Of a stretch of DNA of 25,363 nt, positions 11,158 through 23,087 are shown piece by piece (the first letter of the stretch is position 1; each line of letters starts with the position of its first letter). The stretch is taken from positions 1 to 25,363 of the forward strand of contig MDYQ01000313.1 in NCBI GenBank assembly GCA_003024175.1, given 5' to 3'. Both the position numbers and the translations under genes were made by a program. The stretch is from Planoprotostelium fungivorum. Its lineage: Eukaryota > Evosea > Variosea > Cavosteliida > Cavosteliaceae. The notes under the pieces are model-generated. The model was given only the letters and a program-made list of their open reading frames with translations, was not told where the DNA came from and made no database searches.

Positions 11158-12673
11158 ATGCTATCATCTTGCCTTCTTCACAAGGAGCTTCTTTTGAGTC
11201 GATTGCAGAGTGTCACTCTTCGTGAAGGTGAACATCAGATCATATAGCCCTGTTGGATGTATTGAACAAAGTAGGCAAGTATGTCCACTCTAGTATGAGA
11301 TACAATAATACGATGGGGGTATTTCCACCTATGAGGAAAATGTTCATTCACAACAATAGAACAATCAAGCAAAGTAGCGAACCAATAGACAAAAAGCACA
11401 TCAGAAATCCGGCCACAGTGAACTACGATGAGATTCCTCCAATGGACGTCGACAACGATGATCCCAAGTTATCAGAGAAGGTGAGAGGACACCTCCGAGT
11501 AGAATTAAGACGAAACAGGTGGTGAAGCAGCTGAGATCTCACGCCGTTTTGTTGAAGAACGCGCCTTCAGAGAGGGCCATGATGCACTCATTCCGACTTC
11601 TGCTGGAGTCGAAGGTGAGGTACGTTGAGAATGAGAACTGAACCAAAAAGGTGAGACCAGACGTGCACATCTTCACCATAATGGTGCGTAATTATGCAAA
11701 ATGGAACATGTTGGAGAAGGCTTATTCAGTCTTCGGGATGATGAGCAAATGGGGTAAGAGGTTTTTCATTCGTTGGCCGATTGCGAACAGGTATCCAACC
11801 CAACTCGAACACATACAACACGGTACTACAAATGTTATTGAAGGATGGTGTGAGTGAATCACCTCTCTTCACTGATTGACTCCACCAGGTGAACCCAGAA
11901 CCCTTCTTGGAGCGAATGATCACGGCAGAAGTGGATAATGTGGTCACATACAATATGATCATGTCTTCCAAGAGAGAAGTGGTGAGGAGAGCATTCCTTC
12001 TCCTCTGATTGTGCCAGGCCCAGAAGAGGGAGTGGCTAGACAAGATGGAACAGAGAGGAATCAAGCCAGACTCGACGACATACAACATCTTGATGGGCAC
12101 CTATGCAATCTATGGAGGTAAGATGAAGAGAGGAGAGCGCAGAATGAAGGAGAATAGATCTACAGGGGCTCATAGACTGTAGAAAGAAGATGGTAGCAGA
12201 GGGTGTGGAGGCAGACGTTCACACATACAACTCCATCATGAGGTTCTTCAGCTTGAACCGAGACGCAAATAACATGATGAAGAACATGAATCAGATGATC
12301 AAAGCGGGTGAGATGAGATTGAATATCATGGCTCATACAGAGGAGGAATTCAACCCGATGATGTGACATACGAGATCGTTCTGACGACATTCATCAAGGA
12401 CTCACAAACAGACAAAGTGAATGCTATCCTCTCCTTGTTAAATGAAAAGGTGGGGATCCTCTTGTGCGTGGTCAATTGATGAAAGACAGAGCGTGAGGTG
12501 TAACCCGTCCACTTTCAAGATGATCACCACTTATTTCGAGAAGATCGGCAGAAGTAAAGAGTTTGATAGGTGGGTCGTTATCATCGGAAGCCCAACTGAG
12601 TGAATCTTGCAGATGGCTACAGAGAGAGAGCGTCATCGAACCGGGAAGAATAAACCAAACGGAGTTCCCGTAA
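11158..12673 (+). CDS. Pentatricopeptide repeat (PPR) protein, probably mitochondrial
   Basis: About eleven introns join exons into a protein of roughly 375 aa with about six 35-residue PPR units. Typical signatures are PDVHIFTIMVRNYAK, PNSNTYNTVL, PDSTTYNILMGTY, ADVHTYNSIMRFF and PDDVTYEIVLTTF. PPR proteins bind single-stranded RNA in mitochondria or plastids and act in processing, stability or translation. The N-terminus (start ATG 11158) is Leu/Ser/Arg-rich with few acidic residues, as expected of a mitochondrial presequence. The first intron is best taken as GTGAACATC to AACAAAG (44 nt); a 20-nt version also keeps frame. Two later acceptors are fixed by frame: GAATAG before DLQGLIDC and GAGGAG before IQPDDVTY. 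Stop is TAA 12671-12673, though a further exon cannot be excluded. Confidence 0.88.
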
Positions 12674-13258
12674 TACCTTGTGAGTTTCTGTTATCTTTGG
12701 TCCATGGATGGATGGGGTGCGTATATCCGTGTCCACATGATGACGCTTGATTCGCTGTGGCCATCTGGCAGAAGAGAACAGCCTCTTTGCGGCCATCAAG
12801 AGAGCGGATGCACAGAGATGAGAGAAAACACGCGCCATTTTATAGGGACGGATGTCACTGGGTTTAAAATCGGTTGTCGTGTTTCACGCCTTCCGGAACA
12901 GGCCAAATTCGTATTTCTTTTGTGGCACGTTCCGATATCGCCCATCAGATGTCAATCGGATCGCACGAGGGACCAATGCATTCCAAGCTTATAATATTGT
13001 CCAGCGGGTTCGTTTTCAAACCATTTAAAATTAGTACACAAAAACACGGTTGATATTTCTATAGAAACTCCTTCACGACTAAATTCTCAACTCCTTCTCT
13101 AACAAGGGCTAAAATCGCGATAGGTCGCTAACACGTCAGTGAGCCGGTTAAGAGTAAAAAATGGTGGAAAAAGGTCAGATAAGGACCTTTAAGGTAAGGT
13201 GGTTATCCGAAGCACACAATGTTTGCAGATCTGCACATTATTCTTCTCAGGCTACAAG
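12674..13258. other. Intergenic region between PPR and vWA genes
   Basis: No gene is well supported across these 585 bases. Around 12,770-12,825 a short frame follows a good acceptor (CTGGCAG) and could be a last PPR exon, but every join tried introduces a stop. From about 12,990 the DNA turns AT-rich (TTATAATATTG, TTTAAAATTAG), which fits promoter DNA for the strongly codon-biased vWA gene. Confidence 0.5.
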
Positions 13259-14495
13259 ATGCAGGTCCTCCTCGCTTGCCTTCTCCTTCTCGGATCGGTC
13301 ACCGCTCAGAACCTTATCAGACCCTCTCTGTACAACTACAGAGGAACATTCAGCAAGAGCGGTGTCTTCTCTCTGGTTCGTACCACTGTGAATGGCATTC
13401 CCTCTCAGTCTTTGGACCTCGGCACCGGATTCCAAGCCAGCATCGACGACTCCCAGGTCGATAACGAGTCCTCTCTCTCCACTGAGCCCTGGGCCGTCTC
13501 TTCTCAACTCTACGTCTTTGTCCTCGTCGATGCTTCAGGCTCGCAGCAGGCGTACTTGAGCAATGTCGTCAGCAACTTGACGACCCTCATTTCCACCAAT
13601 CTGGCCAACAATGGTTACCAGAACGTCACCATTGCCACTGCCTACTTCGATGGACAGAACGGCTACCAGATGCTCAAGGACTGGACGACAAACGTCGATT
13701 CCGCTCTCTCCGCCATCTACGACAAGTTCAGGTAAGAATCAAATCTTCGCAGTGTTGTGATCCTGATGTCCTTCACAGCAACGGAAACTACAAGGCTACT
13801 GACCCCGCTACCAACTTGAACGGTGCCTACATTGCCGCTCACCAATACGTTAGAAAGAAGATCCTCTCTCAGAGCCTTCTGACCACCGTTCCCCAAGGTC
13901 TCATCATCTTCACCGGAGACGGAAAGGACACCGCTCAGTCCTCTTATGCCCCCGGATCAAACAGCGTTAACGAGGTAGACCCCAACAGTTACCTCTCCTC
14001 CAACCAGCTCTCCAACTTCTGGCTTCAGTCCGGAGCATCCTTCAGCAACCCCTTCAGCAACCCCATCACGTACTCCTCCGCTTTGGTCAACAGCTCCACC
14101 GATGTCGCCAGCCTCTTCACCAATCACTTCTCCACCAAGTACAACAACTCCAACGCTGTACGTCTCATCTCTCTCATAACGAATCAGTCTCTCTAACAAA
14201 CGAACAGGGATACTGGCTTGTCAAGCTGTGCACTGCCACTCGCCCAGTCTCGTACGACTACAACAAAACCTTGGCTCAATTGGTTCCCAGCTACAACCCC
14301 GACTATCACACCGCCACCTTCCAGCTCAATGCGGGCTTCCAGTCGACCCCCGTCACTGTGGCCTACAACGCCAGCAGCTTCAGCCGAGGCTGTGACATCG
14401 GCAGCAGAAGCTTCACCGTCTACAACGACTACTCATCTGCCTCTCTCGTTTCCGTCTCTGTAGCCCTCTTTGCTCTGTTGGCCCTCTTCCTCTAA
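13259..14495 (+). CDS. Secreted or GPI-anchored von Willebrand factor A-like protein
   Basis: Two introns (13732-13778, 14158-14207) leave 1,140 bases, 379 aa. The N-terminus is a clear signal peptide (MQVLLACLLLLGSVTA, then QN). The body contains YVFVLVDASGSQ, matching a beta strand plus the DxSxS metal-binding (MIDAS) motif of vWA domains, and later LIIFTGDGKDT, positioned like the second metal-site loop. Many N-x-S/T sites suggest N-glycosylation. The C-terminus is serine-rich, then hydrophobic (SVSVALFALLALFL) up to the stop, with no basic tail: a GPI-attachment signal. It is probably a surface adhesion or ligand-binding protein. Codons strongly prefer C at the third position, unlike neighbouring genes, suggesting high expression. 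The partner is unknown. Confidence 0.85.
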
Positions 14496-14702
14496 TTTTT
14501 GAGTTCATAAATTGGCTCGCGTTCTACCGTCTCATATTATACTTTGTTCTCTTCTGTGAAGTGTCAATTTTTTTTCGATACAAAGCTTGACAGGGCATAG
14601 CAAGAGTTGCGGCCTCAAACCATGACGGCCGAGAGAGAAGGGTCCACATATCTTAAATCGGGATGATATCTTGCATACAAGGGGATTCATCCATAGCACG
14701 TG

Positions 14703-17700
14703 ATGCCCCTGTTTCTCCTCCTCCTCGCTCTGGTGCAATGCTGTCAATGCAGCACAGCTGACGATTCTCTATCGATATTACAATCGCTATACCGAACAAC
14801 AGGAGGTTTGGCACGATTGATGATTGGAAGATGAGAGGTAACGAATTTTTGCAGGGTATCAATGGCTGAAAGCGGATGGATGGCAAGAGCACGAAAATTT
14901 CTGTTCGTTCCACGGGGTTCGATGCATCAATGGTTATGTGAGGTGTGGAATTGTATCGAGGATTATTGTAATGGGCAATAGCCAAATCGATCTCTCTCTA
15001 AATCGTTTGATTGGAGAGATACCTTCATTAGTTGGGTTAGACAACGTGACATCCATCGACTTCAGGTGGAATCTTCCACTGCTTGTCTCTGATTCAACTG
15101 CAGCTATAATCAATTGAATGGTAACATTTCGCGAAACTTATTCCTGCTGCCCTCCCTGGAGTCCCTCAACATCGAAGGGAATCAATTATCGGGATCTCTA
15201 ATCATCCCTGACCTATACAACAACGTACATCGACTACAGGTATGTATCCACTGTGTATTGTCCTCTTTATGTCCAGCTGAAATGGCACAGAAGTTGAATG
15301 TAGCTGGTAATCAACTGAGCGGGAGATTGGATTCTTTCGGCACTCTAGAGAGAGGAGCGATGACTTATTTGGATCTGAGGTTGGTGTTCACTTTAACTTT
15401 CATTCAACTGATGTGACAGCTACAATATGTTCTCTGGGGGGATCGAGCAACTCATGAAACACGAGAGATTGGAATATTTATACATCAATGATAACCAATT
15501 GACTGGTACAATCCCTCCTGAGATCAATGATTTAACTCGTTTGATCGAACTGAACTGTGGGAATAATCTCTTCTCTGGTGACATTCCCTCTATGTCGCAA
15601 CTCTCACAGATCGAGGTATTTCATTTAGTGTCTTCATCTCTAACTGAATCACAGATGATCGATCTCTCACAGAATCTATTAAAGAGCTCGAAATTGGATG
15701 AGTTCTCCGCTCTCTATAACTTGACCAATCTCATCCTGGTGACGATCGATTCTATTCACGAAGATACTAAAGAGATGCAGAAATCGAATTTGATTGAGGC
15801 GGATTCGCTGGAAGCACTGACGACGTGCACGAGTCTGCAGGTGTTATCCCTCAAGGGAAATCAGATCACGTCCACCCTCCCCTCGAATATCCAAAGATGC
15901 ACTCAATTACAGGTATTTCGATCGTAGTTGGAGTGAAGATGAAATTGAATGTAAAGAAGGCCCTGATATTGAGCGATAATGAGATCAGTGGAGAGATACC
16001 ATCCACCATCGGAGCTTTGAGTCAACTATCCGTCTTAGATTTGGCGAGAAACAACATGCAAGGAGTTCTACCCTCAGATATCTATCATCTATCCGATGTG
16101 AGATCTCCGAATGAAACGAAGATGAGATCTAAAGAAACGAATTGAAAGTGATAGTTGAGCTATTTAGACCTCTCTGACAATTCATTCTGTGGAGATACCC
16201 CCACAAGAATGGACACGATGAATGGAATTCATTACATGAACATCTCCTTCAATCAATTCAACTCCAGTCTCCTCCTCATCCCCAGCTCTCTCATCATCTT
16301 CGATGCCTCTTTCAATCGGATCTCTCAAGTGTTGCCTCCCATTCCACCTCAGGTTTCGTCTCATTCAATTTGATCTCTCATCATCAGACAGTTGTCCTTC
16401 CTCTCTGTCATGGGCAATCACATCGAGGGTCCTCTGCCGTCCACCCTGTATCTATCCTCTGTTGAGGTGAGAGTGTCTCTCCTCGAGATGTTTACAAGAC
16501 ACAGACTTTGGATCTCTCATCCAATCAGATCATCGATGTGTTATCTCACAGACTCTCGTGGTTAGACTCACTCACTTACCTCAATCTTGTGAGATTTACA
16601 CCACTCGTTTCTCTGATAAAAACAGTCCAATAATCACTTCTTTGGGAACATCCCGTTTAATCTGGGAGGTTTGATCAATCTGGAGAGTATTGACGTCTCT
16701 CACAACGAGGTGTGTATGCAATGGTCCATTTATATGATATGAGGAGACGTTTATAATCGGTAGTTGATGGGGACCATTCCTTCCACTCTGGGTTACTTGA
16801 GCAATCTGAAGCAATTAGACATCTCAGACAACAGAATCACAGGTCCCATACCCGAAGTAGGCGATCGATCTGTTGATCAGCTGACATGACAACAGCAATT
16901 CATGTGGAGAGAAATGACATTCTTGGATATGTCCAACAATGAGATATCAAGCACCATACCCTCTTCCATTCGATTCTTCAACAGGTGAAGTTGATGGATC
17001 AACTCGTGTTGATGTGTCGATCAGTTTGACACATTTGGATCTATCGCACAATGATATGAAGGGCAATATTTCGGTCCTCCAATTTGTCCACTCTCTGAAG
17101 GTGCCTTATTCTTCATCAGTTCAATGACTGAGCGGACGAATCAGTTTCTATCTCTAGCTCATAATCACTTCGATGGAGAGGCCTCTTGGTTGGGAGATAT
17201 CGTCAATTTAGAGGTCAGAACATATTTCGTCTCCTCTCTCTCATCTCTCTCAGGTAATCGATCTCAGTGTGAATCAGATGGTGGGTCCATTAGTTTTTCT
17301 GTCCAATTGTGTCTTTCTTCAATGTGTCAATGCTTCATTCAACAATTTTTACGGAACGCTACCCACTCGATTTTCCACTGGACTGGGTGCGTTTGTCTTC
17401 ACCGTGGAGACGATTGAAGGATGCAGTGGTCCTCGACGTTCGGTACAATCAGTTGATGGGAACTCTCAATGCTGTCTCCTCTCTGATTCAGCTGTCTTAT
17501 TTGGACGTGGGTCATGTGAGCATCGAACAGTTTTCATTCGCTGATTGACCCAGAACTTGTTCACAGGCTCTCTTCCTCACACGGGTGAGAGAGGCCGATC
17601 TTCATCTTCTCTCATCATGATGATAGGAAATCTCTCAGTGATTCGGTTTGATTACAACCAATTGAATATGATCGACGATTTCGTTCTCTCTCCTGACATC

Positions 17701-19741
17701 TCGTGCAATGGTTCTCACAATCCTCTACTATGTCCTCTGCCTTGGTCCATCTATATCCAATGCGATCTGTTCTGTAGGATCAATGACAACACATCCGTCT
17801 CGTTTCGAGTGGTGAGTGGAGATCTTTGAGAGGAGATTGAATTCAATGATAGACAACACAGAAGAGTGGACAGGAGATAGAGAGATCACTATCATCGATA
17901 TTGAACATCAGCATGGATCGTATCACAGCAGTGAGTCAATGGACAATCTGGAGAGATGACGAGGGAATTAGGATAGCAGAGGAGAGGTCACAATCACAGC
18001 ACCAATTGGGTCATACATTAACGAGGGGTCTGCAGCCTACGCTCTGGACCAGCTGAAACAAATGCAGCTGAATAATGATACTCAACTGGTGGGGAGTGGT
18101 ATTGTAGTGATGGATGATCCTTCAATGGGTGGAGGTACTTGCATCTCTAAATCTATCATTCGACAACTGACGAATAGAAGGGAGAATATTTCCTTTGTGG
18201 GCCATCATATTCATCCCTTGTTCTTCTGTAGCTGTGTTAGCTTTCATCATAACCCTCCTTTGTCTCTTTCGAAGACACAGAAAGAAGAAGACAGAGAGGT
18301 CTAGGGTGGGTCAGCTCCGTCTTCAAGCACGAACTTATCGTGTGCAGTCCATTTGTGGAAAAGAACTGGAGGGATTGATATTAGGTGATACGAACGGTCC
18401 TGGAGATGACTGAAGAGTAGCAGATAACGTCAGAGTGGACGATCTTCAATTGGGGTCCGGTTATTTTGGTCAAGTCTTCAGGGGGATGTGGTGAGTGGGT
18501 GATGGAATATCAAGTTGAGGGAACAAAGGAATGGAACGGTAGTGGCACTGAAGAAGATGAGAAATGAAGCGAACGACGGACAACAGAGATGGAAGGACGA
18601 GATCGTATTGTTGAGGTGCTGATGAGTAGAGGGCAATGACTGATCTCTCTTCAGCAAGTTAAATCATCCAAACATCATTCGATTACTGGGAATTCACATG
18701 ATCGACAAGCACATCTACATGGTATGTACATTCACACTCATAGAATTGACCAAGATAGGTCATTGAATATGCTTTCCATGGATCTTTGGACAAATATCTG
18801 CAGGTGCGTCACGATCCAGAGTACAGCTGAAGGATTACAGAACCGAGAGAACATGGATGCTCTGAGCAACAACATGCTGGTCGTCATGTGTTGGGACGTG
18901 GTGAAGGGAATGTGAGTCTATACTATGGTAACCTCTCTCACCATGCATGTAGGATCTATCTAGCGTCACAGAATGTAATCCATAGGTACGGATCGGATAG
19001 GGACAGAGCGTCGTCTGATGTGAACACAGGGATCTCGCAACACGAAACCTCTTGGTGGATAAATCCCTCCACATCAAGATCACCGATTTCGGAATGAGCC
19101 GAAGAGACGAACTGTACATACAGTCGGTTCCCGATCGAGCGGCACCCACACCATTCCGTTGGACAGCGCCGGAGGTAAGAGAGGACGATGGATACCATCT
19201 GATGCATTAGGTCTTACTCACCGGGGTCGCAACCACCAAGAGTGACGTCTGGTCATACTCGATTGTCATCTGGGAGATCTTCAGTGCCGCTCGAAGTGAG
19301 ACGACGAAATGGGGAGTTTCTGAATGAAGCAGTTCCGTATCCGGAATTAAACAATCGGGAAGTGGTGGAGGGTGTTACCCACAAAGGACTACGTCTCAGT
19401 CAGCCATACCGTTGCCCCGATGATCTATTCGAGATCATGAAAGAGTGATGATCTAGATGACACCGGATACTGAATGCATCAGTTGCTGGCAGGAGGACCC
19501 ACAACAGAGACCTTCATTCAATGATATATACAATCGAATGCTTTCCAAATACGAAAGGATCTTAGGAAACGAGAGATACGTACCGACAGCGAGTACATCA
19601 TTGGCCTCTCATGCCCCCGCAATTGAAACTGCGGAGGAGAATCAGGAATTGAAGAATCCATTCTGCCAGGACGACAATTATGATTACGATACGAAATCTG
19701 AGATAGAAATGTTCAACCGCGAGAGGTCCAATACGCTGTGA
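14703..19741 (+). CDS. Leucine-rich-repeat receptor kinase with tyrosine-kinase-like domain
   Basis: About 30 introns give a single-pass receptor of roughly 1,250 aa. A signal peptide (MPLFLLLLALVQC) starts at ATG 14703. An N-terminal cap with FCSFHGVRC is followed by some 20 LRR units (SLESLNIEGNQLSG, YLYINDNQLTGTIP, LSVLDLARNNMQG), a Cys-containing cap near 17,700 and an extracellular spacer. The transmembrane helix (about 18,196-18,275; WAIIFIPCSSVAVLAF) precedes a basic RRHRKKK stop-transfer. The kinase domain (about 18,440-19,550) has GSGYFGQVF, ALKKM, HRDLATRN, DFGMS, WTAPE, SDVWSYSIVIWEIF and DCWQEDPQQRPSF. All catalytic residues are present. HRDLATRN resembles tyrosine kinases more than plant LRR-RLKs. 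Stop is TGA 19739-19741. The exon joins near 14,790 and 17,390 are not settled. Confidence 0.9.
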
Positions 19742-20047
19742 TCCATAAATTGTGCAGAGATGGTATCGAATCGTATCTGTGGAAGCAGAAATTCTTTCTT
19801 TCTTTTATTCTGAAATTTCCCAGCCTGCAAATCTTAAACGAGCATACGATACGGTAATAACCGTGGCTCCGCCAGAAATTCCGAACCAGCAAACAAAGCT
19901 CAACCTCCATCCATCCGGTTGGTCGATGTGAGAACAAAGATATTGGTTATCATCTGACTAATCACTACTCGAACCCCCACTGATCTAATCGGTTCAGAGA
20001 TTCGCACACATTCATCCTACTTGTAAATAGAAACGTTACGACGAGAG
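19742..20047. other. Intergenic region after the receptor kinase
   Basis: I see no gene or repeat. The only long minus-strand open frame (19713-19937) lacks recognisable motifs and overlaps the kinase 3' end. The segment presumably holds the kinase 3' untranslated region and the promoter of the RING gene. Confidence 0.5.
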
Positions 20048-20733
<686 letters not shown>

Positions 20734-20746
20734 TAAATATACATAA

Positions 20747-21566
20747 TCAGAAGAAAATGAACCACAGGACAAAGAGGACGGTAAGGGTGACGATACCAGC
20801 CTTCCTGTACTTCTGCCACCTTCTCAGTCCGTTAGCTGCTCGTGAGAATTGTGCGGTGTTCTCTTGTATGGCCTATGTTTGTTAGTATCTTCCACCAAAA
20901 AGTTCTTCTACCTCTGTTTGACCAACCAGGATCTCTATGTGCTCATTTCTTCTCAACAACTTCTCAATGTTCTCCATGCTCTGTTGTTGGACGTGATTCA
21001 TCTTTTCTTTCATCAAGTTGATCTTCTCATTGAAAGGGTTACGTCCAAAATATTCCTTTTCTCCACTCAGCCTGTGAGATAGCGCGTGATTAGGATCTTT
21101 CACCATTTGATTGGATAATGTCCTCGAGAAGTCGTTGTTCAGATCGAATGCATTAGCCGTACGAATAGTGTGCTCAGGGTACCTGCAGGAAATGAGCTAG
21201 AGGAGTCGGAGAAGCAGTACCGTTGAGTGAACTTCTCACGAACTTCAAGAAGGAAGGCCATAGCTGTTGGTTGGTCGAAAATATCATCTGTTAGACACAA
21301 ATAAATGAGTCCATCAGCTTGGTTAAAATGAAATAGGTAGCTGACGATATTAGTGCCCTCAACACGCATCGACTCACTTGTCAGAGATATAAGTTGCTTG
21401 ACTCACATTTGAATGTACTATCTTTGGGAGTAATATTGAAGTGTATGTCACGAAGTTGCTGAAATGCCTCAACATCATCTATGTTTATATAGACTCACCC
21501 TGAACTAGTAGCATGATGTGCAAGAACAGAATCACCTCTGGAGACTAATGAATAGAATATGGGCAT
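20747..21566 (-). CDS. VAMP7: VAMP7-type longin R-SNARE
   Basis: Four introns of 37-40 nt (21459-21498, 21341-21377, 21183-21220, 20873-20911) leave 666 bases, exactly 221 aa, against 220 for animal VAMP7. The longin domain is clear: MPIFYSLVSRGDSVLAHHA, SGNFVTYTSILLPKI, NYLFHFNQADGLIYLCLTDD and FLLEVREKFTQRYPEH. The R-SNARE helix follows, with the zero-layer arginine in EKLLRRNEHIEIL and then VGQTE. The C-terminal anchor is WQKYRKAGIVTLTVLFVLWFIFF shortened to its hydrophobic core VTLTVLFVLWFIFF, ending at the stop. VAMP7 drives fusion of late endosomes and lysosomes and regulated lysosome secretion. Start ATG is the complement of 21564-21566; stop the complement of 20747-20749. Confidence 0.95.
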
Positions 21567-21987
21567 AGTGATGGTCAACAAGAGGCGAAGAGTTTTCGGG
21601 ACGGTTTTTATTCAGTTGGTTGTAGTCTGCTTGATTTTCTTTCGCATATTCATCATAATTGCCATCTCCCCTCTCACGACGATAACCTGTACGTTTTTTT
21701 GTTCTTCTGATCAAATGTGGAGATCAACAATCTGTGGTCACGCAGGTCTTATTGTTATGTGATGTGTGAAGTGGGCTTCAAGAATATGTGATGCAGACAG
21801 CAATGAGCTTTTTGAAATCACTGTTGAGGAGCTATAAACACAAGACCACCTGCGTTGGCTATGGACTCACAGAATCCAGCAATGTCTGGCAACTGGAGTG
21901 TGGCTGGAGTCCCTGGGCAGTTTGTAGCGGCTCAAAGTCAACCCAATTAGCGTGAGCAATCTTTGGTTATGATCCAGAGACGCGTAA
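21567..21987. other. Intergenic region upstream of VAMP7
   Basis: No gene is supported. A minus-strand open frame (21532-21714) overlaps the VAMP7 start and is hydrophilic without motifs; it is more likely leader or promoter DNA. The A+T-rich character that continues to the end of the window begins about here. Confidence 0.45.
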
Positions 21988-22334
21988 GGGTGGTGGCTAA
22001 GAGGCAGGAATTATACGCAACATTTTCTAAATCGCATGATGATGCATTATGATCTGGAAGTACTCTATGTGCTGTTGGATTGATTTTTGGAAAGTTTTTT
22101 GGGATTCTTGGTGATGATTTTTACAAAAAGCTAAACAGCAGAAGCAATTTAGCTCTGATACTGGGAGTGCTCAAGCGATATTGCTCCCCAGAGGAATCAG
22201 TTGATTCATACACTATGCACTTATGGTCACAGTTTGATCCCATAGTTGTTAGTAAGGCTAAATCGATTTAGCTGCATTGATGAAAGCGATTTAGCCCAAT
22301 GTTGTGTATAAACCCTGCCTCTTAGCCACCACCC
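21988..22334. mobile_element. Non-autonomous inverted-repeat element, 347 bp
   Basis: The left end (GGGTGGTGGCTAAGAGGCAG) is repeated in reverse complement at the right end (22,315-22,334), and the similarity continues inward about 48 bases through the TATACGCAACATT and CTAAATCGC segments with a few mismatches. Imperfect 8-base flanks AGACGCGT (21978-21985) and AGACACGT (22336-22343) may be a decayed target-site duplication, but they are one or two bases outside the repeat ends. No transposase is encoded: this is a MITE-like element, possibly hAT-related. Part of it recurs at 23088. Confidence 0.75.
22133..22334 (+). repeat. Dispersed repeat, copy 1 (right part of the 347-bp element)
   Basis: This 202-base segment is about 94% identical by eye to 23088-23288 in the same orientation. 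It contains a perfect 16-base palindrome, GCTAAATCGATTTAGC (22257-22272), and several related GATTTAGC motifs. Confidence 0.9.
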
Positions 22335-22630
22335 CAGACACGTGACTGTTGTACTCCAGATAGACAAACATGTTTGAAAGAACAATGTTTTCCACTCACA
22401 GGGTCTTAAATGGTGCCCTCATGTAAAGGTTGAACTGTCAAAGCAGGTAAATTACAGTCATTTTTTACACAATACGTAAACATCACAGGTAATAAAACAT
22501 GTCTACTTGGCATTTATCTGAGACAGATTATCTTGATTTGGTATCATTTCACCACATCAATCTCATGCAGAATTATAAAGATCCTTGTCAAATCATTTTT
22601 AAATTTTTCTTCTTCATTCTTCCTCTTTTA

Positions 22631-22815
22631 TAAGGACCTGCAAGACAAGATTACGCCCCTTTTGTTTGCCCCTTGGTAATGTGTCTTGCTGATGTCTCGC
22701 AGCGTCTCGTCCAACAAATAGGGGGTAATTGTCTAGCGAGACGCTACGAGACAAGCAGGAGACATGATGTAAAGCATCGAATTGGAGGGGCGTAAACTTG
22801 TCTCGCAGGTCCTTA
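22631..22815. mobile_element. MITE, 185 bp, with perfect 8-bp target-site duplication
   Basis: Both ends read TAAGGACCTGC inward; the inverted repeat extends about 30 bases with two mismatches. Further inside, GTCTCGCAGCGTCTCG is matched by the reversed CGAGACGCTACGAGAC, so nearly the whole element can fold into a long hairpin. The flanks CTCTTTTA at 22623-22630 and 22816-22823 are identical, an 8-base duplication as made by hAT or P-type transposases. No coding capacity. Perfect flanks suggest a fairly recent insertion. Confidence 0.88.
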
Positions 22816-22823
22816 CTCTTTTA

Positions 22824-23087
22824 TGGACCAACCCTGTTGCTTCAACAGCCTTTGGACCAGAGCGTGTAGAGGATAAAAATTTGTTAGACAAAAGATGCAA
22901 AAGAGGAAGATATGTTATACCAGTATTGAACCCCATCCTGGCCTTGTAGTACATAGTTGAAACTGGCAAGAAAAGCTGGAATAATAGAGACAAGAAGGAT
23001 GAAGCAGCCCACAGCATATCCAAGTGCACAGATTGACGTAGATCCTCAAATACAGTCAGCTCTGTGACCCATCAGCAAGATGAAGTC
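22824..23087. other. Non-coding or unresolved segment between repeats
   Basis: Two overlapping minus-strand frames are open here (about 22,733-23,029 and 22,884-23,045). The second would give a hydrophobic stretch (YAVGCFILLVSIIPAF) but starts after a stop with no ATG and has no neighbours to splice to. I cannot call a gene. Confidence 0.3.

Noticed and set aside
12617-12838. Minus-strand frame beginning MARVFSHLCASALL, like a mitochondrial presequence
   Set aside because: It lies antisense to the last PPR exon and has no downstream domain; the plus strand explains the coding signal there.
18195-18413. Frame ending at TGA 18411-18413, suggesting the receptor stops after the membrane helix
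   Set aside because: A GTGATACG donor just before the stop and a GAGTAG acceptor join in phase to the kinase glycine loop, so the stop is intronic.
21559-21762. Plus-strand frame with hydrophobic run
   Set aside because: It overlaps the VAMP7 start on the other strand and has no support.
21988-22334. Possible tRNA or structured RNA, because of the strong fold-back
   Set aside because: No cloverleaf, box A or box B is visible; the terminal inverted repeats and a second copy explain it as a transposon.
22884-23045. Hydrophobic minus-strand frame resembling a membrane segment
   Set aside because: About 53 codons with no start, an in-frame stop directly upstream and a competing open frame; within chance expectation.
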